In this document: piece after piece, positions 1 through 8,362 of the stretch
Position numbering within the stretch: the first letter of the stretch is position 1
Layout: each line of letters opens with the position of its first letter
Source: JANRKG01 sp033763635
Lineage (GTDB): Bacteria; Cyanobacteriota; Cyanobacteriia; GCF-001939115
DNA: 21,546 nucleotides
NCBI GenBank assembly: GCA_033763635.1
Contig: JANRKG010000171.1
Coordinates: 1-21,546 of the forward strand
Direction of reading: 5' to 3'
Translations under genes and position numbers: made by a program
The notes under the pieces: model-generated
Told to the model about the DNA's origin: nothing
Database searches by the model: none
Seen by the model: only the letters and a program-made list of their open reading frames with translations

Positions 1-161
1 CGTACAAAAGTTTGGGGAGTGCATTGAAAGCGCTTATTGAACAAACTCCCAAACGCCGCCAACGGGCGAAATACGAGGCTCGATTAGAAGCACTGAAGCG
101 AAGCGCTGCGAAAGCAAAAGCGAAAACATCAGGCTCTCGTAATGAGGCTCAATTTGAGTAG
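1..161 (+). CDS. C-terminal end of an unrecognised protein (5' truncated by the window)
   Basis: An open frame enters from the left edge (frame beginning at base 3) and stops at TAG 159-161, leaving 52 residues. The piece reads YKSLGSALKALIEQTPKRRQ at its start and becomes rich in Lys, Arg, Ala and Glu, ending RNEAQFE. It looks like a soluble, basic, helical C-terminal tail. I do not recognise the family and assign no function. It points the same way as the glycosyltransferase downstream, but a likely terminator and about 300 bp separate them, so a shared operon is not indicated. The amino-acid make-up and the smooth run to a stop followed by a terminator support a real gene end. Confidence 0.55.
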   Translation, partial: YKSLGSALKALIEQTPKRRQRAKYEARLEALKRSAAKAKAKTSGSRNEAQFE

Positions 162-464
162 ATGGGGCTAAACAATCGTCCTGGAATCTTTTAATAAGGC
201 TGAGTAGCCTATACTCAATTGTTTTTTCTCTAAAAAATCTTATTGAGTTCTTTACTACATCACAACACCAGTGGATTGAAATGTGAAGGTTTGATTGAAT
301 TCTAGCCAATGGGCTGATTATGGGAGGATGCTAATGTATCCGGGAAGTATAAGTACGAGGATCTGAGAAGCCGTATTGATGACTTTGTGGGTCATTAAAA
401 ATTTTCGTGCTATCTGGGAGGACTCTTCGCCGGATTTCAATGAGGGATAGGTATTACATTCACT
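162..464. other. Intergenic region between the partial gene and the glycosyltransferase
   Basis: These 303 bases hold no convincing coding frame on either strand. Near the left end there is a small hairpin with a T-run, listed separately as a terminator. The right part must contain the promoter of the glycosyltransferase gene, but I cannot pick out a clear -35/-10 pair. The only purine-rich stretch near the start, GAGGGATAGG at 442-451, lies too far upstream to be an ideal ribosome binding site. Confidence 0.6.
201..227 (+). terminator. Probable intrinsic terminator of the partial upstream gene
   Basis: TGAGTA at 201-206 pairs with TACTCA at 212-217 around a 5-nt loop. ATTG and a run of six T (222-227) follow. 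The stem is short and AT-rich, so this is a modest terminator, but its place 40 nt after a stop codon fits the role. Confidence 0.45.
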
Positions 465-1742
465 ATGAGAATTTTGATTTATTCCTACAATTACCACCCA
501 GAGCCGATTGGGATTGCTCCCCTGATGACAGAGTTGGCAGAAGGACTGGTGAAACGAGGGCACGAAGTTCGGGTGGTAACTGGAATGCCAAACTATCCCC
601 AACGCCAGATTTATGAGGGCTACCGGGGAAAGTTTTACCTCAAAGAAGAAAGAAATGGGGTTTCGATTCAGCGGAGTTATGTCTGGGTTCGTCCTAAACC
701 TGGATTGCTCGATCGCTTGCTGCTAGAAGCCAGCTTTATTTTCACCAGTATTTTCCCTGCTTTTAAAGGTTGGCGGCCTGATGTCGTCCTGTTGACGGCC
801 CCTCCCCTCCCAGCAAGTCTTCCTGCTGCCCTGTTAGGGTGGGTTCACTCCTGTCCGATCGTCCTCAATTTGCAAGATATTCTTCCCGATGCAGCCATTC
901 ACGTAGGGCTGTTACGGAACAAAGTGATCATTCGGGCCTTTGAAATCCTGGAGAAAATCGCTTACCGGACGGCTACTAAGATTAGCGTCATTACGGATGG
1001 CTTCACCGAAAACTTAACCCAGAAAAAGGTGCCTGCCGAAAAAATTGTCTGTATTCCGAACTGGGTAGACGTTAACTTTGTCCGGCCCATGCCGAAAGAA
1101 AACGCCTTTCGGGCAGAGCATAAACTAGAAGGCAAATTTGTGGTGATGTATTCCGGAAATATTGCTCTGACACAAGGGTTAGAAACCGTTGTCCGGGCAG
1201 CGGCTTACCTCTCCCACATTCTTGAGATCGTGTTCGTGATTGTGGGGGAAGCGGAAGCCCTGGAGAATTTACGGGCTTACTGTGAACGGTTTAAGGCAGA
1301 TAACGTATTGTTGCTTCCCTTTGCCCCTCGCGAAAAGCTCCCTGAGATGTTGGCGGCGGCGGATGTGGGGTTAATTGTACAAAAGAGCAACGTGATTTCG
1401 TTTAATATGCCCTCGAAGACGCAAATTTTGCTGGCAAGTGGTCGCCCGATCGTCGCCTCTGTTCCCGAAAATGGAACTGCGGCCAGAGCAGTCCTCCAAA
1501 GCGGTGGTGGGATTGTTGTGAAACCGGAAGAAGATCGTGCCCTGGCCTATGCGGTTCTGGATTTATACGCTAATCCCACTAAGGCAGATATGTTGGGAGA
1601 AAAGGGTCGGCTGTATGCAGAAGAGAATTACTCTTTTGAAAAGGCGATCAGCCAGTACGAAACTTTATTTAATACCCTCACTGCGGATGCAATGCCTGTC
1701 TTAAGCTCTTCTCCTGTGAGTTCTACTCAAGTACCCAGATAA
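465..1742 (+). CDS. WcaI-like family 4 glycosyltransferase (425 aa)
   Basis: This is a GT-B fold, GT4-type glycosyltransferase resembling WcaI of colanic acid synthesis and WbuB. Such cytoplasmic enzymes transfer a sugar from a nucleotide-sugar to a lipid-linked glycan during exopolysaccharide or O-antigen assembly. Visible features are the N-terminus MRILIYSYNYHPEPIGIAP (the loop typical of the WcaI/WbuB group), GHEVRVVTGMPNYPQ (about 33-47), an acceptor-side helix region around 85-115, the linker IPNWVDVNFVRP (about 197-208), and the donor-side domain with MYSGNIALTQGLE (about 226-238) and NMPSKTQILLASGRPIVAS (about 312-330). The length matches the family. The ATG start is preferred because the conserved N-terminus begins there, although no well-placed ribosome binding site is seen. 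No other polysaccharide gene lies downstream, so the acceptor and sugar cannot be inferred. The family is solid. WcaI itself is only the closest named relative. Confidence 0.85.
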   Translation: MRILIYSYNYHPEPIGIAPLMTELAEGLVKRGHEVRVVTGMPNYPQRQIYEGYRGKFYLKEERNGVSIQRSYVWVRPKPGLLDRLLLEASFIFTSIFPAFKGWRPDVVLLTAPPLPASLPAALLGWVHSCPIVLNLQDILPDAAIHVGLLRNKVIIRAFEILEKIAYRTATKISVITDGFTENLTQKKVPAEKIVCIPNWVDVNFVRPMPKENAFRAEHKLEGKFVVMYSGNIALTQGLETVVRAAAYLSHILEIVFVIVGEAEALENLRAYCERFKADNVLLLPFAPREKLPEMLAAADVGLIVQKSNVISFNMPSKTQILLASGRPIVASVPENGTAARAVLQSGGGIVVKPEEDRALAYAVLDLYANPTKADMLGEKGRLYAEENYSFEKAISQYETLFNTLTADAMPVLSSSPVSSTQVPR

Positions 1743-1813
1743 GCGATTGAAGCGGAAGCCCGTTCCGCATCGAACAATTTCCTTCAAGAAAGCCTGAGCT
1801 ATACTTGAACTAT

Positions 1814-1848
1814 GGCAAGAGGCAGAAGGCAGAAGGCAAAGGGCAGAA
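1814..1848. repeat. Heptanucleotide tandem repeat (GGCAGAA-type, 5 units)
   Basis: Five consecutive 7-bp units, GGCAAGA, GGCAGAA, GGCAGAA, GGCAAAG and GGCAGAA, fill 1814-1848. Heptameric tandem repeats of this flavour (STRR-like) are known from intergenic regions of filamentous and other cyanobacteria. Nothing suggests a specific function. Copy number in such arrays usually varies between strains. Confidence 0.8.
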
Positions 1849-1941
1849 GAAAAAACTGCTCCTGCTATAGTTTTTAGCTGTCAATCTGACCTCGTTTGAA
1901 CAAGGCTTGCTATGGTTTAGAGTGTTGGGCATTTCAGCGTA

Positions 1942-1989
1942 TTGAGATCCCAACATCTTGAGATCCCAGCATATTGAGATCCCAGCACT
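1942..1989. repeat. Three 16-bp direct repeats upstream of rsfS
   Basis: The unit TTGAGATCCCARCAtm occurs three times head to tail at 1942-1957, 1958-1973 and 1974-1989, with changes only at one inner purine and the last bases. No spacers separate the units, so it is not a CRISPR. Each unit carries GAGATCCCA, which could be a protein-binding half-site repeated about every 1.5 helical turns. It could equally be a neutral repeat. Confidence 0.8.
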
Positions 1990-2152
1990 TTCTTAAAATT
2001 CAGCAGGTAATATCCAAGATTTCTCAAATTTAAACGTAAGCATCCTTACTGACAAAATCCTTACTAATAAGAAAGTCTTCTAGAGGGTTGATTTTAAAGG
2101 ATGGTTGGGGATCAATTTGAGAAGCGATTCTGTCCAAAAGATTATTTTTTGC

Positions 2153-2578
2153 ATGACCAATCACTCAGTTTCTCCTTCGTCCCAATTCCAACCTGCCACG
2201 CCAGTTTCTCCCGGTAAGACTGACCCTGATTTAAGCCGTGAACTCGCGTTGACCATCGCTCGGGCAGCAGATGACCGTAAAGCCAGTGATATTGCCATTC
2301 TACGAGTGGGAGATATTTCCTACCTGGCTGATTACTTTGTGGTCGTCACAGGGTTCTCAAGTGTGCAGGTGCGAGCCATTTCCCGATCGATCGAACAGAA
2401 AGTGGAAGAAGACTGGCAACGCTATCCCATCCGTACAGAAGGTCTGGCGGAAGGATCTTGGGTGCTTCAAGATTATGGGGATGTGATCGTCCACATCTTT
2501 CAGCCTCAAGAGCGGGAGTTTTATGGCCTGGAAGCATTTTGGGGTCATGCGGAACGAATTCAGTTTTCCGCTGTTTAA
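2153..2578 (+). CDS. rsfS: Ribosomal silencing factor RsfS (Iojap family, 141 aa)
   Basis: RsfS binds ribosomal protein uL14 on the large subunit and blocks joining with the small subunit, which lowers translation when nutrients are short. The diagnostic core is intact: DIAILRVGDISYLADYFVVV (about 46-65), TGFSSVQVRAI (about 66-76), then EGLAEGSWVLQDYGDVIVHI (about 96-115) and FYGLEAFW (about 123-130). The frame can be extended upstream to a TTG at 2105. The ATG at 2153 gives a length close to the family norm, with a short Pro/Ser/Thr-rich N-terminal tail, so I prefer it. The gene heads a same-strand group with the CGLD27-family gene (87 bp gap) and ilvA, which may be cotranscribed. Confidence 0.93.
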   Translation: MTNHSVSPSSQFQPATPVSPGKTDPDLSRELALTIARAADDRKASDIAILRVGDISYLADYFVVVTGFSSVQVRAISRSIEQKVEEDWQRYPIRTEGLAEGSWVLQDYGDVIVHIFQPQEREFYGLEAFWGHAERIQFSAV

Positions 2579-2665
2579 TCCTGAGGAAGTTCGGTACATT
2601 AGGAGTAGAAACTAGCTCGTCTCGTTTCTTTAAGTATTCCAGTTCCAGCTTCTTTAGCACTCGCT

Positions 2666-3163
2666 ATGGATTCTTTGACTTCGACTTGCCCAGTCCCTAC
2701 CGAGCAGCAGCCGATCAACGAGTACACGGAACTGAAAGAGTCCTGGTTTTACCGTTGGGCAACCCTAAATTGGCAAGGGTTTCTGATTCCCTTTGTCTGG
2801 CTTTGGGGGCTGAGTTGGTTCCTCTCTGGACCGATCGCCGCCACCAGTTTTTCTCCCCACAAGTATCCCGTGCAGTTTGGGATTGCTGCGTCTCTAGGGG
2901 CATTCGTCATGCCAGGTCTTACCTTGTTAAGGCTATATCTGGGATGGGTATATGTGCGCGATCGGCTGTCTCAAGACAAAATTTTTTATGAAGAATCTGG
3001 CTGGTATGACGGGCAAATCTGGCTGAAACCTGCGGAAGTGGTGGTGCGCGATCGGTTGATTGTCACCCACCAGATCCAACCGATTTTGCAACGGCTACAC
3101 CGGACCTTTGGGGTGCTAGCCCTGATTACCGTGAGTGGGATAATCATTTGGCTTTGCCAGTAG
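2666..3163 (+). CDS. CGLD27/DUF1230 family membrane protein (165 aa)
   Basis: This belongs to the CGLD27 (conserved in green lineage and diatoms) or DUF1230 family, found in cyanobacteria and plastids. The signature is the N-terminal CPVPTEQQPINEYTELKESW (residues 9-28) followed by FYRW. Membrane segments are visible at about 38-59, 71-97 and 149-164, with the conserved region VRDRLSQDKIFYEESGWYDG (97-116) and a following WLKP between the second and third. The biochemical role is not established. Plant members have been linked to iron-deficiency responses, which I recall but cannot check here. Start is ATG 2666. The gene sits 87 bp after rsfS and 48 bp before ilvA on the same strand. Confidence 0.85.
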   Translation: MDSLTSTCPVPTEQQPINEYTELKESWFYRWATLNWQGFLIPFVWLWGLSWFLSGPIAATSFSPHKYPVQFGIAASLGAFVMPGLTLLRLYLGWVYVRDRLSQDKIFYEESGWYDGQIWLKPAEVVVRDRLIVTHQIQPILQRLHRTFGVLALITVSGIIIWLCQ

Positions 3164-3211
3164 TGGCCTGTCGTAGAATTGACATGATTGGCATCTCTAC
3201 CTGTGGCCCCC

Positions 3212-4723
3212 ATGTCTTCTGATTATCTAGAAAGAATTTTGACTGCACGTGTGTATGACGTGGCCCAGGAAACGCCCCTGGAAGTTGCTGCAAATTTGTC
3301 TACCCGTTTAAATAATCGCTTGTTGCTAAAGCGGGAAGATATGCAGTCCGTTTTCTCCTTTAAATTACGGGGAGCCTACAACAAAATGGCTCATCTGCCC
3401 CCGGATTTGCTGGCTCAAGGGGTGATTGCTGCTTCGGCGGGCAACCATGCTCAGGGTGTGGCATTGGGTGCCCGTCAATTAGGGACGCGGGCAATTATTG
3501 TCATGCCTGTCACAACTCCTCAGGTAAAAGTGGATGCGGTCAGAGCGCGAGGGGGAGAGGTTGTCTTGTATGGCGACACCTTTGATGATGCCTACACCCA
3601 TGCCCGTCAATTGGAAGCCGAGAAAGGATTAACCTTCATTCACCCCTTTGATGACCCGGATGTGATCGCAGGGCAGGGGACGATCGGCATGGAAATTCTG
3701 CGTCAATATCAGCAACCCATTCATGCGGTTTTTGTGGCGATCGGTGGGGGGGGATTAATCTCAGGCATCGCGGCCTATATCAAACGGTTGCGCCCTGAAA
3801 TCAAGATCATTGGAGTTGAGCCAATGGATGCCGATGCCATGTACCAATCCCTCCAGGCAGGGCAAATCATCCGGCTTCCCCAAGTGGGACTGTTTGCGGA
3901 TGGCGTGGCGGTGCGGCAGGTCGGAGAAGAAACCTTCCGTCTGTGCCAGCAGTATGTAGACGAGATTGTGCGGGTGGACACGGACGATATCTGTGCCGCG
4001 ATCAAAGATGTGTTTGAGGATACTCGATCGATTTTGGAACCAGCGGGCGCATTGTCGATCGCGGCAGCCAAAGCCTATGTAGAGCGGGAGCAGATCACCG
4101 GGAAAACCCTCATCGCCATTGCCTGTGGCGCGAATATGAACTTCGATCGCCTCCGCTTCGTGGCGGAACGGGCCGAGTTAGGGGAACGGCGGGAAGCTCT
4201 TTTCGCGGTTACGATTCCTGAAGAGCGGGGGAGTTTGCGCCGTTTCTGCGGGTGCCTGGGCATGCGAAATTTGACGGAGTTTAGTTACCGCATTGCCGAA
4301 GATCGGGAAGCCCATATTTTTGTAGGAGTCCAGATTCAAAATCGGGCGGATGCTGCCAAACTGTCCGAAAATTTTGCCACTTGTGGCTTCAAAGCGATCG
4401 ATCTGACCGATGACGAACTGGCAAAATTACATCTGCGCCACATGGTTGGGGGCCGATCGGCCCTGGCCCACAATGAACTGCTCTACCGCTTTGAGTTCCC
4501 GGAACGGCCTGGAGCACTCATGAGATTTGTAACGAGCATGAGTCCCAACTGGAATATCAGCTTGTTCCATTACCGCAATCATGGAGCCGACTATGGACGA
4601 ATTGTGGTAGGCATGCAGGTGCCCCCCAAGGAAATGGCGGAATGGCAAGCCTTTCTCGATACCCTGGGCTATCAGTATTGGGATGAAAGCCAAAATCCTG
4701 CCTATCGATTGTTCCTGGGGTAG
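3212..4723 (+). CDS. ilvA: Threonine ammonia-lyase, biosynthetic (503 aa)
   Basis: This PLP enzyme deaminates L-threonine to 2-oxobutanoate, the committed step to isoleucine, in the cytoplasm. The catalytic domain (about 1-320) has SFKLRGAY with the PLP lysine K51, SAGNHAQG (75-82) and the glycine loop GGGGL (178-182). Two regulatory ACT-like domains follow, beginning near ALFAVTIPEERGSL (about 329-342) and LLYRFEFPERPGALM (about 423-437), as in the isoleucine-inhibited long form of about 510 residues. Both the two-domain tail and the length argue against the short catabolic enzyme. An in-frame TTG at 3188 would add eight residues. ATG 3212 (MSSDYLERILTARVYDVAQ) matches where relatives begin. 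It ends 21 bp from the oppositely oriented cyaC stop. The imperfect CAAGCC/GGCTTG inverted repeat at 4733-4754 is the only terminator-like element between them. Confidence 0.95.
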   Translation: MSSDYLERILTARVYDVAQETPLEVAANLSTRLNNRLLLKREDMQSVFSFKLRGAYNKMAHLPPDLLAQGVIAASAGNHAQGVALGARQLGTRAIIVMPVTTPQVKVDAVRARGGEVVLYGDTFDDAYTHARQLEAEKGLTFIHPFDDPDVIAGQGTIGMEILRQYQQPIHAVFVAIGGGGLISGIAAYIKRLRPEIKIIGVEPMDADAMYQSLQAGQIIRLPQVGLFADGVAVRQVGEETFRLCQQYVDEIVRVDTDDICAAIKDVFEDTRSILEPAGALSIAAAKAYVEREQITGKTLIAIACGANMNFDRLRFVAERAELGERREALFAVTIPEERGSLRRFCGCLGMRNLTEFSYRIAEDREAHIFVGVQIQNRADAAKLSENFATCGFKAIDLTDDELAKLHLRHMVGGRSALAHNELLYRFEFPERPGALMRFVTSMSPNWNISLFHYRNHGADYGRIVVGMQVPPKEMAEWQAFLDTLGYQYWDESQNPAYRLFLG

Positions 4724-4744
4724 CCCGATTGACAAGCCATAGAA

Positions 4745-7700
4745 TCAGGGCTTGCGATCGGGATAGGGCTTGACAGAGAACGTCAGCACCGTTTCATCCA
4801 CCCCTTTTAGTTGCAGGGGGCTAAATTTGGTGATTTCATCCTGATCCAAATAATCAGCAACTGCCGCAGAAACCAAAATAAAGTCTGGTTCTGCCACTTC
4901 CTGAATCCGGGCTGCGATATTTACACTCGGTCCTACGGCTGTATAGTCAGCCCGATCCGGACTTCCGAACATCCCCACGACTGCCGTTCCCTGGTGAATG
5001 CCACACCGGAACCGCACCTGACTGATGCCTTGAGCTTGCCAGCGCTCATTCAGTTGGTCAAGGGCATGGTACATCTGGCGGGCTGCCGAAATTGCCCGTC
5101 TCACCTGTTCGTTGGGAGTCAGTTCTTCCGGCGCACCAAAGAGAGCGAGGATCGCATCTCCCATAAACTTATCCACGGTTCCCCCATTGTCAAACACGGC
5201 CTGGGTCATTTCTGCCAGGTACTCATTCAGCAATTCTGCGACTCGGCGCGATCGTAACGTATTAGACAGTTGGGTAAACCCAATAATGTCACTAAAGAGA
5301 ATCGTGATCATGCGGGGTTCAGGCCGCAGATCGAGGGCAAGTTCCCCCTGAGATGCCTTATGCACCAGGGAGGGGGGCAGGAATCGTCTCAGCACAGATT
5401 GGGTCAGGTAGCTATTCAGTTCCGCCACTCGCCGTTCCGTCTGCTTGAGGGCTAACAGGTTGCGAACTTCTGCTAAGAGTTCTCGATCACTAAAGGGTTT
5501 TGCCAGGTAAGCATCCGCTCCCCGTTCTGTTCCTTCAATCCGGGTGTCCTCGTCCGCTTTGGCCGTCAATAGAATGACTGGAGTGCCTTTCAATTCCGCA
5601 TCCGATCGAATCATTTGAATCATGTCTAGCCCCGACACCAGGGGCATCATCAAGTCGGTCACAATTAACTGGGGTTTCTGATCCTGGGCGACCTGATACC
5701 CCTCTGCCCCATTGCGGGCCGTACACACCTGATGCCCCGCCTGCTGCAAAATGCTCGTGAGGTAGCTGCGTAGATCTGAATTATCGTCTACCACCAACAC
5801 GAGGGCGGGGGGGATTTCAAGCGCAGAACTGGAGGAGATTGTGTTCGCCTGGGAGAGGGAAGCCATGCGTTCGGGATCAATCGGAAGCGCCGGATCGGGA
5901 GCCACCGATTGTAACTCGGCTTCCAGATCTGCTAACTCCACCGCCGCCCGACTGGGTTGCATTTCCAGGGGTACTTCCGTTGGCACCAGAATCACTTGTT
6001 CAGGTGGTAAGTGGGCCGTACCCATTCGTAACCAAACAGTAAAGGTCGTGCCCTCTCCATACACCGATTCGACCGAGATCTGCCCACCGTGAAGCTCTAC
6101 CAACTCTTTCACCAGGGCTAACCCTAATCCGCTTCCTTCATAACTACGATTCGCCGACCCTTCTGCCTGCCGAAAGCGCTCAAACAGGTGAGGAATCTGA
6201 TCGGTGCGAATGCCGATCCCAGAATCCTTAACCTGGAGCAAACAATAATCCTTAGCGGATTGCAACATGACCGTAATACTTCCGCTAGAGGGCGTAAATT
6301 TCATCGCATTAGATAACAAGTTGTAAACAACCTTGTCAAATTTCTCTAGATCGATATACAGCGATGGGCAAGCCTGGAAATCCGTTAACAATCGCAGCCC
6401 CTTTTTCTCACAGTAGGGCCGGAAAGATTCCACAATCTGATTCACAAACTCCACCATTTGGCAGGGCCGGAAGCTGGGCTGCATCCGTCCAGCATCTAGC
6501 CGCTGGAGATCAAGTAACTGGTTCACCAGGCGGAGGAGGCGGCGAGAGTTGCGGAGGGCGATCGCCGCTTGCTCCGGAGACAACCCCTGATTTTGGGACA
6601 CCGCCGACTCCAGCGGACCCAGCATCAGGGTGAGGGGAGTCCGAAACTCGTGGGAAATATTTTGGAAAAACTCTGTTTTCTGGCGATCGAGTTCCAGAAG
6701 TTGTTCTGCCTGTTGGCGAGTTTTCTGGTAAAGCCGCGACTGTTGTACAGCGATCGCTGCCTGGGCTGCGACGGCCTGGGCCAGACCCACCTCGGATCGT
6801 TCCCAATGACGAGGTTCGTGGGTTTGGCGAAGGGAAATGCTTCCAATCAACTTCCCATCCGCCAGGAGGGGAACCATCAGCAACGCACGGGCGGGCGAGC
6901 GAACCGGGAGATCCAGCCCCTTCAAATCTGGATGTTGATCTAAATCGTCAATCACAAGGGGCTGTTGGGTCAGCAGAAGTTGTTGCAAAACTGGATTTCC
7001 CGCAATGGGAACCACCGACTGTGGCAGGTGACGGGTTGCAGTCGATCGGCTATCCGATCGGTGCAAACCATCGATCGACAATGGCGAGAGGATCTCTATG
7101 TTACTGGAACGAACAGGACTTTCCGGAGGGAGAACCAGGGTTAGCCCCTCGGAATCTTCGGCTGTCGTTTTCTGGGAAGAATCATGTAATCCGACACACT
7201 GAACGAACTCATCCTCTTCTGTCCACAGGGAAAGGGCACACCCATCCACATGAAGCGCCTGCCCTAACTGTTGAGTAATGGCAGCAAAGATATCCTGGGG
7301 ATCAAGGCTAGACCGAATAGCACTGGTAATCGTGTTGATCAAAGCTTCCCGTTTCGCTGCCGCCCGAACCTGCTCATAGGTCCGCGCCTGGGAAAGAGCC
7401 AGAGCCGCTTGATCCGCCACCATAATCACCAACTGAATTTCATCCCCTGCCCAGCTTCGAGGTTGACCACATTGTTGCAGCGCCAGAACAGCCATCAATT
7501 CTTGGCGGCAGATCAGGGGGACAACCAGGCTGGAGCGAATACCGCAAACTTGATAAGCCTGTTGGCGCATTCTGCCTTCGGATGATTCGCTGGCTTCAGA
7601 GTCGTCAGTGGTTACATCATTCAAAACCTGAACATCCCAGGTTTCCCAAAGGGTTTGGGTTAGAGCCGATCGAATGCTGGGGTCTAAGCGGGAAACTCCA

Positions 7701-8350
7701 TCTCGCTCCCGCTGCATTCCCTCTCTTGCAGCAGAATTACCTGTGATCGCCTTGTGGTGCAGGAAAATTTCCTGATCCATGCCCTCCTGCTGAAAAGGGT
7801 GCAGAAGGCAATAATCCACCTCAAACATCTGCCCCACTGTATCCACGATCGTTTGGGCAATTTCTCGATAGTTGAGGGCACTGCGAATCGTGCTGATAAC
7901 GGCATTCAGCAATGATTCCTGACGCAAGGTACGACTTAAATCATAGGTACGGGCCTTCAGCAAATTATGGGTATCAACGGCCTGTTTCACGACCGCTTTG
8001 AGTTCTTCATCATCCCAGGGCTTCGTCACATACTTGAAGACCTTGCCCGAGTTAATGGCATCGACCAGATCTTCCACATCGGTATATCCTGTCAAAATAA
8101 TCCGAATAATGTCGGGATACCGAGTTGCAGTCAAACTCAAAAATTCTGTCCCACTCATGTGGGGCATGCGCTGGTCCGAAATAATAACTGTAATATCCGA
8201 TTCCCGATCTAAAATCTCCAAAGCCGCAGGGGCATTGTCGGCCCTCAACACTTTGAACTCGCGGTAAAAAGTGCGATAAAGCAAATCCAAATTATCTGGC
8301 TCATCATCTACCACCAGAATTTTGGGCTTACTGTTCTCCTGGGCTTTCAT
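4745..8350 (-). CDS. cyaC: CyaC-type multidomain adenylate cyclase / hybrid histidine kinase (1201 aa)
   Basis: Domains in order are a receiver (8-120, Asp59, Lys110), GAF (about 145-325), GAF (about 335-540), HisKA with SHEFRTP and His567, an ATPase domain (N-box N677/N681, DSGIGI 709-714, GSGLGL 739-744), a second receiver (851-965, Asp899, Lys951) and a class III cyclase domain (1010-1195). This is the layout of Arthrospira (Spirulina) and Anabaena CyaC, and the length agrees. It is predicted to make cAMP in the cytoplasm under phosphorelay control. Catalytic residues are complete: metal Asp1021 and Asp1065, ATP-selecting Lys1061, Thr1137, Asn1144 and Arg1148. Thr at that position marks the bicarbonate-stimulated cyclases. 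No membrane segment is seen. The frame extends upstream to 8464, but a GGAGGG ribosome site six bases before ATG 8350 fixes the start. It is transcribed alone, behind the ftsH3 terminator. Confidence 0.93.
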   Translation of the reverse strand: MKAQENSKPKILVVDDEPDNLDLLYRTFYREFKVLRADNAPAALEILDRESDITVIISDQRMPHMSGTEFLSLTATRYPDIIRIILTGYTDVEDLVDAINSGKVFKYVTKPWDDEELKAVVKQAVDTHNLLKARTYDLSRTLRQESLLNAVISTIRSALNYREIAQTIVDTVGQMFEVDYCLLHPFQQEGMDQEIFLHHKAITGNSAAREGMQRERDGVSRLDPSIRSALTQTLWETWDVQVLNDVTTDDSEASESSEGRMRQQAYQVCGIRSSLVVPLICRQELMAVLALQQCGQPRSWAGDEIQLVIMVADQAALALSQARTYEQVRAAAKREALINTITSAIRSSLDPQDIFAAITQQLGQALHVDGCALSLWTEEDEFVQCVGLHDSSQKTTAEDSEGLTLVLPPESPVRSSNIEILSPLSIDGLHRSDSRSTATRHLPQSVVPIAGNPVLQQLLLTQQPLVIDDLDQHPDLKGLDLPVRSPARALLMVPLLADGKLIGSISLRQTHEPRHWERSEVGLAQAVAAQAAIAVQQSRLYQKTRQQAEQLLELDRQKTEFFQNISHEFRTPLTLMLGPLESAVSQNQGLSPEQAAIALRNSRRLLRLVNQLLDLQRLDAGRMQPSFRPCQMVEFVNQIVESFRPYCEKKGLRLLTDFQACPSLYIDLEKFDKVVYNLLSNAMKFTPSSGSITVMLQSAKDYCLLQVKDSGIGIRTDQIPHLFERFRQAEGSANRSYEGSGLGLALVKELVELHGGQISVESVYGEGTTFTVWLRMGTAHLPPEQVILVPTEVPLEMQPSRAAVELADLEAELQSVAPDPALPIDPERMASLSQANTISSSSALEIPPALVLVVDDNSDLRSYLTSILQQAGHQVCTARNGAEGYQVAQDQKPQLIVTDLMMPLVSGLDMIQMIRSDAELKGTPVILLTAKADEDTRIEGTERGADAYLAKPFSDRELLAEVRNLLALKQTERRVAELNSYLTQSVLRRFLPPSLVHKASQGELALDLRPEPRMITILFSDIIGFTQLSNTLRSRRVAELLNEYLAEMTQAVFDNGGTVDKFMGDAILALFGAPEELTPNEQVRRAISAARQMYHALDQLNERWQAQGISQVRFRCGIHQGTAVVGMFGSPDRADYTAVGPSVNIAARIQEVAEPDFILVSAAVADYLDQDEITKFSPLQLKGVDETVLTFSVKPYPDRKP

Positions 8351-8356
8351 GCACAA

Positions 8357-8362
8357 CCCTCC
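8357..8362 (-). promoter_or_regulatory. Ribosome binding site that decides the cyaC start
   Basis: On the minus strand GGAGGG lies six bases upstream of ATG 8350. It supports this start over the longer frame that would begin at 8464. Confidence 0.75.

Larger units (their letters stand above)
1743..2152. other. Intergenic region with two tandem repeats
   Basis: No gene is seen in these 410 bases. A 6-bp hairpin, GCGGAA/TTCCGC (1752-1768), follows the glycosyltransferase stop but has no T-run, so it is at best a weak terminator. Two short tandem repeat arrays (1814-1848 and 1942-1989) are listed separately. TGTTGGG at 1923-1929 can also pair with CCCAACA at 1949-1955, inside the second repeat. 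The rsfS promoter should lie between about 2000 and 2150, but no clear motif stands out. Confidence 0.6.

Noticed and set aside
1942..1989. CRISPR array
   Set aside because: The repeats are 16 bp and directly adjacent, with no unique spacers and no cas genes in the window.
2458..2991. A 177-codon plus frame across the rsfS/CGLD27-family junction
   Set aside because: It overlaps two well-identified genes in another frame, and its product resembles nothing known.
4733..4754. Shared terminator between ilvA and cyaC
   Set aside because: The stem is only 6 bp with a 10-base loop and no T-run, and it runs into the cyaC coding end. It is too weak to list as a feature.
4811..8267. Many plus-strand open frames of 60-150 codons opposite cyaC
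   Set aside because: They lie antisense to a protein with complete recognisable domains, have no family features and arise from the GC-rich third positions of cyaC.
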